Shown piece after piece: positions 24,754 to 32,952 of a stretch of 46,674 bases of DNA. The stretch is from JBCFBK01 sp038562555. GTDB taxonomy: Bacteria; Bacteroidota; Bacteroidia; Bacteroidales; Prolixibacteraceae. How positions within the stretch are numbered: the first letter of the stretch is position 1; each line of letters starts with the position of its first letter. Location: the NCBI GenBank assembly GCA_038562555.1, contig JBCFBK010000048.1:1-46674 (forward strand), read 5' to 3'. Both the position numbers and the translations under genes were made by a program. Below the pieces are notes generated by a model. The model saw only the letters and a program-made list of their open reading frames with translations, did not search any database and was not told where the DNA came from.

Positions 24754-26538
24754 TTAGTACAAAGGATTTTCCACTAAATCCGGATTATTGCTGATCCGGC
24801 CGTTAGTAATGGGATTGTAGTAATGTTCAGGATTAAATACCCGGGTGAACGATTCGCAATTCATCGGGATGAAATAGTATTTTCCGCTCACATAGTGATA
24901 AATAATCCGGAGTCCCTGGAAGCGATAGGCGTTCAGAACGTCCGACGCAATCCGCCATCTCCTGAGATCCCAGTAACGGTTTCCTTCTTCGAACGATAAT
25001 TCAGACCGGCGCTCGGTCCTTATCTTTTCCAGCGTAATGGTAGCGGCGGTTACGAGGCTGATGCCGGCCCTTTGACGTGTTGCGTTAAGCGCCTCTGCCG
25101 CGGGTGCCGGATTTCCGAGTTCAAATTCTGCTTCGGCCCTGGTCAGGTACATTTCGGCCAGGCGCAAGGCAATCCAGTTTGTCGTGCTCATTCCATTGCC
25201 GACAAAAGCTTCTTCCATGATGTATTTCTTCACCAGAAATCCGGAATTGGTGCTTTTATCATCACTGCCTGCGATCCTCGAATCGATCCCTGCCGAGGGC
25301 ATACCGTTATAGGATTGTGTGGAACTGCTGATAATGGCTGAAGGAGTAGGGATGACGCTGGGATCTATGCCTTCATACGTATTAATGGTATTGCCAACCC
25401 AGGTGTCTCCCTGGAAAAAGACGGTGGCGTGAAGCCGCGGATCTTTATTGGCAAAGGGAGCAAATCCGTTGTCGTATAAATGTTCCGGTCCGAATTCCGG
25501 TTGCGTTGCAGAGCCGTCGATATTCTCAAAGCCCATGATAAATTCAAGCATAGGATCGGGACCACCGCCGCGTCCGGCAGCAAGTGAAGGCGGAGCGCTG
25601 TATAAATCCCAACTGTGTCCGATATTGACGCCGTCGTGGATCCGTTCAAAAATGGATTCTCCGTTATTTTTGTCCAGGAATAGTTTCCGGTAGTTCTCCG
25701 ACTTGTCGGCAACCTTGTTGTAGAGCGAATATTTCCCGGAAGCGATGACGGCCTGGGCAGCGGCGGACGCTTTTGTGAAAAAGTCGTTGCCCCTGGCTGC
25801 GGGGATACCTACCAGTCCGTCAAGTTGCACAGTCCCGTATTTGGCGATCGAGCCCGACCATAAGTTGCATCTTGCCTTAAAGGCATAGGCCGTCCATTTG
25901 TTGATCCTGCCCGTACCGGTGACATTTTCCGATAAAAGGGAGATAGCTTTAGTTAGTTCGGCATCGATAAAATCGGCAATCGCCTCTTCCGCGCTGCGCT
26001 TGGTATACTTCTCGTCAACCGGGGAGAAGGGATCAATCACCACGTCTACCAGCGGCACACCGCCGTAGCGCCGCTGCATTTCAAAATAAACCACGGCCCT
26101 GATGACCCTGACCTCACCTTCGAGCTGCGCCTTGACCGCATCAGAGAGCGTGGTGTTTCCGATCTTTTCGAGGAACAAATTCAGATCGCGGATGTAGGGG
26201 TAATCCCAAAGAGCCGGTTCGTCGTATGAGCGGCTGGCTCCTCCCCGGGGTACCTGGGTGGAAGTGGTATTTCCGGCTGCCTGGGTAGCTTCATCACACC
26301 AGGTGAACCATTGGTAGTGGCTGAAAGGAGTATTATACCGTACACCACTGGTCGGTACGTTTGAAATGCCGGTCCAGGGAAACCTGTAGTACATATCGGT
26401 TACATAGGCTTCGATCATGGCCTGATTCTGCCAGACATCATTTTCGGATATCTTGTTTAAGGGTTGCTTGTCAAAAACGTCTTCGCACGACGTTAGTAAC
26501 ACGACAAACAGCATCAACAGCAATATTATTTTCTTCAT
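24754..26538 (-). CDS. susD: SusD/RagB family nutrient-binding lipoprotein (PUL 2)
   Basis: A 594-residue SusD-like lipoprotein (signal MKKIILLLM to LLTSC, Cys18). The N-terminal part shows EVRVIRAVVYFEMQRRYGGVPLVD. The C-terminal part shows LRLAEMYLTRAEAEFELG, NATRQRAGI and RTERRSELSFEEGNRYWDLRRWR, the SusD core. It ends LVENPLY. A longer frame begins at 26574 but would push the signal peptide inwards; the ATG at 26538 is chosen. It lies 47 nt after the STN-type SusC gene. Substrate not predictable. Confidence 0.95.
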   Translation of the reverse strand: MKKIILLLMLFVVLLTSCEDVFDKQPLNKISENDVWQNQAMIEAYVTDMYYRFPWTGISNVPTSGVRYNTPFSHYQWFTWCDEATQAAGNTTSTQVPRGGASRSYDEPALWDYPYIRDLNLFLEKIGNTTLSDAVKAQLEGEVRVIRAVVYFEMQRRYGGVPLVDVVIDPFSPVDEKYTKRSAEEAIADFIDAELTKAISLLSENVTGTGRINKWTAYAFKARCNLWSGSIAKYGTVQLDGLVGIPAARGNDFFTKASAAAQAVIASGKYSLYNKVADKSENYRKLFLDKNNGESIFERIHDGVNIGHSWDLYSAPPSLAAGRGGGPDPMLEFIMGFENIDGSATQPEFGPEHLYDNGFAPFANKDPRLHATVFFQGDTWVGNTINTYEGIDPSVIPTPSAIISSSTQSYNGMPSAGIDSRIAGSDDKSTNSGFLVKKYIMEEAFVGNGMSTTNWIALRLAEMYLTRAEAEFELGNPAPAAEALNATRQRAGISLVTAATITLEKIRTERRSELSFEEGNRYWDLRRWRIASDVLNAYRFQGLRIIYHYVSGKYYFIPMNCESFTRVFNPEHYYNPITNGRISNNPDLVENPLY

Positions 26539-26585
26539 GTTGTTCAGTTTAAGTATGGGCAATGTGCTTATCATCGTACCTGTAA

Positions 26586-29500
26586 TTAAAAGTTGACCAG
26601 AATCCCGGCATTATAGGTACCAACGGGCGGGTGATAGTCGCCGAAGGTCTTTGCCGCAGCCGTATCAATTTCAGGGTCAATAAGATCAAGTTTGGAGAAG
26701 GTCAGCAAGTTATAGCCTGAAACATAAATCTTGCATTTTTGTATACCGAACTTGGCGGTGAGCTTTTGCGGGATCGTATACCCGAGCTGAACATTCTTTA
26801 AGCGGATATAAGATCCGTCGATCAGCCAGTGCTGGTTAGTCAGGTTGTACGAACGGTGGGACCGGTTGTAGCCGTCTGTGCGGATAAGGGGCCATTTTGC
26901 ATCTGTGTTCGTTTCCATCCAGGGATTTCCTTCGGGTACATATGAATTGTAGTACATCTCGGTGGTTGGCGTATTCCCGGCATAGAACGGGAAGGTCAGG
27001 TCCGGAGAATTTCTGAGACTGAAGTTGTATAAACCGGCACCTTGCCAGAGCATGCTGAAATCAAAACCTTTCCAGGCAACCGACATATTCAGGCCATAGG
27101 TCATGCGGGGATAGGTTCCCCGTCCCGCAATGATCTGGTCATCTGCGCTGATCAGGCCGTCGCCATTCGAATCGATATACTTGATATCGCCGGGCTTAAT
27201 GGTCGCATTGTTCTTTCCGTCAATGTCTGCCCAGCCTTGGATTTCTTCATATGATTTAAAGAGACCGTCAGTCGGATAGGTCCAGAACCGGTCGGTCCAT
27301 TCGCCTATAACATTGCTCTTTCTTCTGATTTCCTCACTGGCAAAATCTGATTGATCCTTAAACAGAGTCTTTTCCCGGTTCCAGGAAACATTGCCGCCGA
27401 CGCTGTAGTGAAGATCACCGATTTTGCTTTCATGATTCAGGCTGACTTCCCAACCTCGGTTATCGAATTCCATGTAGTTGACATTGGGCATATTCGCTCC
27501 GACCACATCGGGAAGGGAACTCAGACGCTGACCCAGGACATCGGTCCGCTTCCGGTAAAAATAATCGAACGCCCCTTCAATCTGATTACCAAACAGGCTA
27601 AAGTCCAATCCGGCATTGGTGGTGTACATTTTCTCCCAGGTGATCGAAGGGTTGGGTAAGGCGTCGGCCCTGATGCTTTTTTCCAGCACATTGGAATTGT
27701 CATAAATATAGGAGTTTTTAATGGAGTAGGTGGTCAGGTACTGGAACGAACCATAAACCGAACTGCTGGGATCGCTGGTCGGGTCATAGCCCAATACGCC
27801 ATGCGATACCCGCAACTTCAGGTTACTGACGAAAGGCAGGTTCTCTTTCATAAAGGCCTCCTCGGAGACACGCCATCCCACTGAGGCAGAAGGGAAGAAT
27901 CCCCAGCGGGTACCCGACGGGAAATTCACGGACCCGTCGTACCGGCTGCTGACCTCAACCAGATACTTGCCCTGATAATCGTAATTAATTCTTCCGATAT
28001 AGGCTTTTCGTCCCCCTTCCTGGGCAGAACCATTGTTATCTTTATCCAGATCGGGTCCGGCAAAAAGATAGTCGAGGTCAAACTCATAGTTTTGACGCGA
28101 AGCCGTGAAATAATCGTAGTTATCGGATAGTTTTTCATAAACAAACATGGCGCTCAGTCCGTGTTCACCGATTTTCTTATCCCAGGTCAGGAAATACTGC
28201 TGATTAATATTGTTCGTGATATCCTGCCGTTCAATGATTTTAGAAATATCATTGGTGTTGAGCATAAACTTGTACTCCTCCGTCTTCGGGTTGTAGTAGT
28301 AGAGCGGAGTTTTCGCGGCTTTTTCCTTATAGCGGTAATAAGCGCGGCTGAAGTCAAAAATCGCCCTTGCCTGGAAGCCGAGGGGCAGGTCGTAAGAAAA
28401 ATTCAGTTTAGCATCCCCCACCAGCCGGGTCCATTTTTTGTATCCCACGTTTTCGATTTTTGAAAGGGCCACAGGTGAAATCTGGTCTTCGGTGGTGAGC
28501 GTATAATTGGGATCAGGCGAAGAGGTTTCGTTTCGCCACATTGGCTTGGCCCGGTAGATCATGGTCATGATCCCCACGATGCTTCCGGTCCGTTCCAATT
28601 GATTGCGCGGACCCTTATAATCCTGATTGTTAATGGAGATGTCAATGCCCATTTTTAACCTTTTCGTTAGCTCGATGTCGAGGTTGGAGCGCAGGTTGTA
28701 TCGTTTATTGTGGGTCTGGTCCGATCGCAGCATCCCTTCCTGGTGATAGTATCCGCCCGAAACAAAAAATTTTACTTTTTCTGTTCCGCCACGGATGTTC
28801 AGGTTATGTTGCTGTTGCGGAGCGAACTGGCGCAGGGTAGCCTCCCACCAGTCGGTATTGGGGAAACCGATGGGGTCGGAGCCATCCCGGTATTTTTGAA
28901 TATCTTCCGCTGAATGTTTCGGATCAAGCCCCTGGTTGTAATAAGCCATATTTTCAAGTTCCGCATATTGTGCCGAAGAGACAAACTCGGGCCTTACAGT
29001 GATAAACTGCAGTCCGTAGTTACCGCTGTATGTAAACTGGGGTTTTGACGTGTTACCCCTTTTTGTCTTCACCAGAATTACCCCGTTACCCGCCCTTGCT
29101 CCGTAAACGGCAGCAGCAGATGCGTCTTTCAGGATATTAAAGTTCTCAATATCGTTCGGGTCAAGCTGCTGGAAGATTGTCTCTGACACGGGCATTCCGT
29201 CGACAACAAAAAGAGGAGATCCGAAACCGCGGATGTTGATCTGAACACCGGAGTCATCTCCCGGCTGACCGTTCACATTTTTGATGAAAACGCCCGATGC
29301 CTTACCCATGGCCGACTGTGCCAGTGTTGGCATGGGGATTTCCGTTAATTCATCGGCTTTTACCTGCGAAATACTTCCCGTCAGGTTGATTTTCTTTTGC
29401 GTGCCGTATCCAACAGCGATCACCTCCTCAAGGCCAATGGACTCTTCTTCCAAAGCCACGTCGATCGCTCTTTTTCCTTCTACTTTAATTTCCTGTTTTC

Positions 29501-30074
29501 TCATCCCGACGAAAGAGAAGACCAGGGTTGAGTTAGCAGGTACGTTTGCCAGTGAATAACTGCCGTCGGCGCCCGAGATTGTTCCGATCGTTGTTCCTTT
29601 AACGGCAACGGTGACGCCCGGAAGCGGCTGTCCCGACTTATCGGTGACTTTTCCGCCGATTGTGGCGGGCTGATTGCCATATACCTGGCTCGTGCGGTCT
29701 TCCTGGTTCGAGGTCAGGACGATCTGGCGGCCCTTTATGGTAAAGGAAACACCGGAACCACCGAATAGCTGTTCAAGTATTTTCTCAATACCGGCATCCG
29801 AAACATCGATGCTGATTTTCCTGTTAACATCGATCATTTTTTCAGAGTACAGGAAGAAAAAATCGGTTTGATCTTCGATCTCTTCCAACACACTTTTTAT
29901 CGTGGTGTTTTTTAACTCCATCGAGAGCTTGTGTATTTGAGCATAACTTTCTGTAGCCATAGTCCCAAATAACGAAAGCAGAAGCAAACATAGCGTTAGT
30001 TTCATGATCATTAAAATTTTAGTTGCCCTTGAAAATGAAAATTCAAGTGCATGCTCCCATACATTTTTTTTCAT
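26586..30074 (-). CDS. susC: SusC/RagA TonB-linked outer-membrane transporter with STN domain (PUL 2)
   Basis: A 1162-residue SusC-like transducer-porin. A basic start and signal peptide (to about residue 46, ESYAQ) lead to an STN domain (about 50-120, FFFLYSEKMIDVNRKISIDV, IEKILEQLFGG). Then come a carboxypeptidase-regulatory-like domain (GGKVTDKSGQPLPGVTVAVKGTTIG), the plug with VIAVGYGTQKKINLTGSISQV and LKDASAAAVYGARAGNGVILV, and a barrel ending LVNF. The STN domain matches the FecR encoded upstream. A frame opening at 30155 adds 27 residues with no signal-like character; the ATG at 30074 is chosen. The 146-nt gap before it holds a GTCAAA/TTTGAC inverted repeat and no standard -7 box. Confidence 0.95.
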   Translation of the reverse strand: MKKNVWEHALEFSFSRATKILMIMKLTLCLLLLSLFGTMATESYAQIHKLSMELKNTTIKSVLEEIEDQTDFFFLYSEKMIDVNRKISIDVSDAGIEKILEQLFGGSGVSFTIKGRQIVLTSNQEDRTSQVYGNQPATIGGKVTDKSGQPLPGVTVAVKGTTIGTISGADGSYSLANVPANSTLVFSFVGMRKQEIKVEGKRAIDVALEEESIGLEEVIAVGYGTQKKINLTGSISQVKADELTEIPMPTLAQSAMGKASGVFIKNVNGQPGDDSGVQINIRGFGSPLFVVDGMPVSETIFQQLDPNDIENFNILKDASAAAVYGARAGNGVILVKTKRGNTSKPQFTYSGNYGLQFITVRPEFVSSAQYAELENMAYYNQGLDPKHSAEDIQKYRDGSDPIGFPNTDWWEATLRQFAPQQQHNLNIRGGTEKVKFFVSGGYYHQEGMLRSDQTHNKRYNLRSNLDIELTKRLKMGIDISINNQDYKGPRNQLERTGSIVGIMTMIYRAKPMWRNETSSPDPNYTLTTEDQISPVALSKIENVGYKKWTRLVGDAKLNFSYDLPLGFQARAIFDFSRAYYRYKEKAAKTPLYYYNPKTEEYKFMLNTNDISKIIERQDITNNINQQYFLTWDKKIGEHGLSAMFVYEKLSDNYDYFTASRQNYEFDLDYLFAGPDLDKDNNGSAQEGGRKAYIGRINYDYQGKYLVEVSSRYDGSVNFPSGTRWGFFPSASVGWRVSEEAFMKENLPFVSNLKLRVSHGVLGYDPTSDPSSSVYGSFQYLTTYSIKNSYIYDNSNVLEKSIRADALPNPSITWEKMYTTNAGLDFSLFGNQIEGAFDYFYRKRTDVLGQRLSSLPDVVGANMPNVNYMEFDNRGWEVSLNHESKIGDLHYSVGGNVSWNREKTLFKDQSDFASEEIRRKSNVIGEWTDRFWTYPTDGLFKSYEEIQGWADIDGKNNATIKPGDIKYIDSNGDGLISADDQIIAGRGTYPRMTYGLNMSVAWKGFDFSMLWQGAGLYNFSLRNSPDLTFPFYAGNTPTTEMYYNSYVPEGNPWMETNTDAKWPLIRTDGYNRSHRSYNLTNQHWLIDGSYIRLKNVQLGYTIPQKLTAKFGIQKCKIYVSGYNLLTFSKLDLIDPEIDTAAAKTFGDYHPPVGTYNAGILVNF

Positions 30075-30220
30075 ATATTTGTTATGATTAAGGTTTAGAA
30101 TTGTCAAATTATTTTTGACTGTTTCAGAATCTGTAACAGGGAAATGGTGGCTCATTTTCCTGTTTTTCTTTTTGATAGCTTAGTTCATAGGCAAGATGTT
30201 TTAGTCGGTTGGCCGTTGAG

Positions 30221-31285
30221 TTAATTACGTTTTGTTCCAATAAGAACCGTCCTTCGGGAATAACTGCCATCAGGCAGCTTCCTGCTGGGTATCAGTTCGT
30301 AGGTAATAGGAGTTGCCAGTTGCATCAGTTCCAGCACCTGTTGCAGTGACTCATCAGCAAATGTGGCGGTATAGGTGAATTCCTTCGCTTTTATGTCGCT
30401 GAAAGAAACATCAACGTTGTACCATCTCGCTAACTTCTGGGCCACCTGCTCGATCGCATCATTTTTAAAAGTCAGCATGCCGTCTTTCCAGGAAATATGT
30501 TTCCCTACGTTTCCGGAATCGACGGTATAGGTATGCTGGTAGGTGTTATATTTCAGAACTTCATCCGGCGCCATTATCTTGAAGCTTTTACTGCTTCCTC
30601 TCTTATACAGCACCACCTCACCTTCTACGAGTGCTGTTTCAATCACCGGATCATCGGGATAGGCCATGACGTTGAATGCCGTACCGGTAACTTTAATATC
30701 GATGTTTTCAGTTCCTACGATAAACGGTATTTTTTTATTGGAGGCAACATCGAAATAGGCTTCACCGGTTAAAAAGACCTTCCTGTTTTTTCCGTTGAAC
30801 CGGGACGGATACTTCAGTTTGCTTCCGTTATTGAGCCAGACTTTGGAGCCATCCCCCAATTCAATGTACGTTTTTGAACTCAATGGTGACACGACCTCCA
30901 CATCATTCAGGTTGCTCACCATGTGCCGCGGATTATTGCGGAGCGTAGTATAAACGAGCAGCAGCAGGACCGGCAAAAGGAGTACGGCGGCAGCCCGGGT
31001 GAGTATTGGAATAAGCTGCTCCTTAAATGATTTCTTAAGCTCGTGACGAGTTGGATAAAGCTGGCTGTTGACATGGAGGTTAATCCGGTGATGGATCCTG
31101 TCAAGTATCTGATCGTATTTCTGCTTTTGGGGAGCAGTTTCTGGCTCGTATTCCCGCCATATTTCCTCCATCATCGCCCTGCCCGATGGTGTAAGCGATT
31201 CATTCCTGATCCATTGAAGAAGCTCCTTAAACTCTTCTTCCGAGCATTTCTCCATCAGGAATTTTTTTAGCAGCTCTTTTTTCAT
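30221..31285 (-). CDS. fecR: FecR-family anti-sigma factor (PUL 2)
   Basis: A 354-residue anti-sigma factor: cytoplasmic N-terminus with a CSEEEFKELLQWI segment, one membrane span (about 96-114, AAAVLLLPVLLLLVYTTL), then a periplasmic FecR domain with ELGDGSKVWLNNGSKLKYPSRF and LTGEAYFDVASNKKIPFIV. A C-terminal DUF4974 domain has MLTFKNDAIEQVAQKLARWYNVDVSF. It should pair with the ECF sigma encoded upstream and the STN-type SusC downstream. A TTG at 31294 is an alternative start; a GGAGG lies 9 nt before that TTG and 18 nt before the ATG at 31285, so the start is not settled. Confidence 0.92.
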   Translation of the reverse strand: MKKELLKKFLMEKCSEEEFKELLQWIRNESLTPSGRAMMEEIWREYEPETAPQKQKYDQILDRIHHRINLHVNSQLYPTRHELKKSFKEQLIPILTRAAAVLLLPVLLLLVYTTLRNNPRHMVSNLNDVEVVSPLSSKTYIELGDGSKVWLNNGSKLKYPSRFNGKNRKVFLTGEAYFDVASNKKIPFIVGTENIDIKVTGTAFNVMAYPDDPVIETALVEGEVVLYKRGSSKSFKIMAPDEVLKYNTYQHTYTVDSGNVGKHISWKDGMLTFKNDAIEQVAQKLARWYNVDVSFSDIKAKEFTYTATFADESLQQVLELMQLATPITYELIPSRKLPDGSYSRRTVLIGTKRN

Positions 31286-31344
31286 AGCATTCAAAGTTTA
31301 CATCCTCCAGTAAAAAATTCAGAGCAAAACAGTTTGTTTTTATC

Positions 31345-31379
31345 TATACTACGTTCAAGCGTGGTGGCACCACTATCTG
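31345..31379 (-). promoter_or_regulatory. Repeated 35-nt element, copy B (60 nt before fecR of PUL 2)
   Basis: It matches copy A (16693-16727) at 25 of 35 positions. TATACTACG, CAAG and the final ATCTG are conserved, and a perfect small palindrome GTGGTG-g-CACCAC (31361-31373) lies in the middle. On the coding strand it ends CGTAGTATA, 60 nt before the fecR ATG. The gap between sigma and FecR genes here is 176 nt, long enough for a separate promoter. Confidence 0.45.
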
Positions 31380-31461
31380 TTTCCTCTTTTTTTAAAAAGC
31401 CGTAATTTTTTACCAAATTATGAAAAAGAAAACCGGTAATGACGTTCAGTGAAATAAAAAT

Positions 31462-32064
31462 CTACAGGAAGAGCATGATAAACAACAGGTTTATCAGGAG
31501 AGAGTCGTCTAAATTCTCGCGTAAATATTTGAGCGCTTTTGTCATGTGGTTGCCAACGGTATTGACAGAAATACCCAGCTTTTCCGCTATCTCGGAATAA
31601 GCCAGTCCTTCTTCGCGGTGCAGCCGGTAAATTTGCTTTTGGCGGTCCGGAAGCTGGCTTACCAATTTGTCAACTTGCCTGTTTAACTCATCATATTCAA
31701 TCTGGCCGATAAACGATGGCGTGGACTGCAGAACAGAAGCATTTTTCAGATGATCAAGGTACTTGTTGCTGTTGACTCTTTTCCGGATAAGATCGATGGA
31801 GTGGTTGTAAGCAATGGTGAACACATATGAATTCAGAAGCTTGTTGTCTTCCAGATTCATTCTGGATTCCCAGAGTTTTATGAAAACTTCCTGAACAATT
31901 TCTTCCGCTTCGGCCTCATTCTTCAGGATTTTGCAAATAAAGGAATAAAGCTTATGACTGTATTGTTCGTAAACCAGGTCGAAAGCTCTCATGTCGCCGT
32001 TTCGCAGTCGGACCACGAGTTCCCTGTTGGTAATTCCGGAGTCTTTTTTCAAGTGTTGGGGCAT
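31462..32064 (-). CDS. ECF RNA polymerase sigma factor (PUL 2)
   Basis: A 200-residue ECF sigma factor. Region 2 is visible as MRAFDLVYEQYSHKLYSFI, EAEEIVQEVFIKLWES and LNSYVFTIAYNHSIDLIRKR. Region 4 is LPDRQKQIYRLHREEGLAYSEIAEKLGISVNTVGNHMTKALKYLRE, the typical wording of Bacteroidota PUL sigma factors. It ends in a short hydrophobic tail (LLINLLFIMLFL), common in this group. A TTG at 32091 gives a longer frame; the ATG at 32064 is preferred. It begins 81 nt after the sugar-operon phosphoglucose isomerase, without a clear terminator or standard promoter between. Confidence 0.94.
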   Translation of the reverse strand: MPQHLKKDSGITNRELVVRLRNGDMRAFDLVYEQYSHKLYSFICKILKNEAEAEEIVQEVFIKLWESRMNLEDNKLLNSYVFTIAYNHSIDLIRKRVNSNKYLDHLKNASVLQSTPSFIGQIEYDELNRQVDKLVSQLPDRQKQIYRLHREEGLAYSEIAEKLGISVNTVGNHMTKALKYLRENLDDSLLINLLFIMLFL

Positions 32065-32145
32065 TTCATAAAACGAACGACCAAAATACAAAAAAAAATG
32101 AGATGTGTTGATTCATGCTGGTTTATTGCACCGCGTGCAGGAATT

Positions 32146-32922
32146 TTATGGGGTAAAACCACACCATTCCTGTTCTTTCAGTTCCGGGTGCGGTACGAAC
32201 AGAAACCTGCCCTGATCTTTTTCGAACTGACTGTAAATGGGGCACCCCTTTTCAATTCCGAGGCCGGCATAGTCGCCGGGTTTTTTGACGACCAGTTCAG
32301 TTTGTGCATAGGCCGGGTTCGGGACCCACTCCAGGATGCCGTTCCCGCCGATAACCGGGAACCAGGCCAAACCATGGTGAGCCCGCACGTCGTCGTATTC
32401 AAAGCCGTATGCACGGTCGCACCAGGCGCCAAAGGTCAATGGCTGCCGCAGATCGGAGCTGATGGTAGCATGCGCCCATCCCGGCGGAACCACTACGACT
32501 TCCCCCGGACCGGCTTCAACAGCAAAACAACGCCCCGGATAATCCCGAGCCGTTTCCTGCATGTAAATGATAGCCTTCCCGGTCCAGACCTCATACACTT
32601 CAGGCGTCGACCATCCGCTGAGCGGTGACCGTTTGTGGATATGACCCTGGCTGCGGACCGGTTCATCGCCCAGGCTGCCCGCTGCATAAGTCACGACACC
32701 AAACAGCAGGTGTAACTTTTTCAACACGTCAAAATGTTCCATCTTGCCCACATCCATGGCAATGGCATAAACAATTTCAGGCCCCTCGCAATTAGGATCT
32801 CTTAAACTTTTGCGGATCGCATCGAGCGACCGTTTTTCAACCTCAGGGCCAAAGACCCCGGGGCCATATCTAAAGCCCATAGGTTGAGTAGTCGGTTTTA
32901 TATCGAAGCCGGGGTAAATCAT
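32146..32922 (-). CDS. Cupin-type glucose-6-phosphate isomerase (longer form)
   Basis: A 258-residue cupin enzyme, probably cytosolic, converting glucose 6-phosphate and fructose 6-phosphate. Metal ligands of the cupin fold are visible: His94 and His96 in GHIHKRS, Glu108 in TPEVYEVWTG, and His151 in PPGWAHAT. These match the phosphoglucose isomerase family PF06560. It ends the sugar operon, 30 nt after the mannose-6-phosphate isomerase gene. A second, shorter cupin isomerase lies in the same operon, so one of the two may act on a different phosphosugar. Confidence 0.82.
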   Translation of the reverse strand: MIYPGFDIKPTTQPMGFRYGPGVFGPEVEKRSLDAIRKSLRDPNCEGPEIVYAIAMDVGKMEHFDVLKKLHLLFGVVTYAAGSLGDEPVRSQGHIHKRSPLSGWSTPEVYEVWTGKAIIYMQETARDYPGRCFAVEAGPGEVVVVPPGWAHATISSDLRQPLTFGAWCDRAYGFEYDDVRAHHGLAWFPVIGGNGILEWVPNPAYAQTELVVKKPGDYAGLGIEKGCPIYSQFEKDQGRFLFVPHPELKEQEWCGFTP

Positions 32923-32952
32923 ATTAGTAGCGGGTCATGAGTTAATAAGCGG

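Noticed and set aside
30075..30220. Standard promoter for the PUL 2 SusC gene
   Set aside because: The closest match is TAATTTG, one base short of TAnnTTTG, with no well-spaced TTTG; not listed as a promoter.
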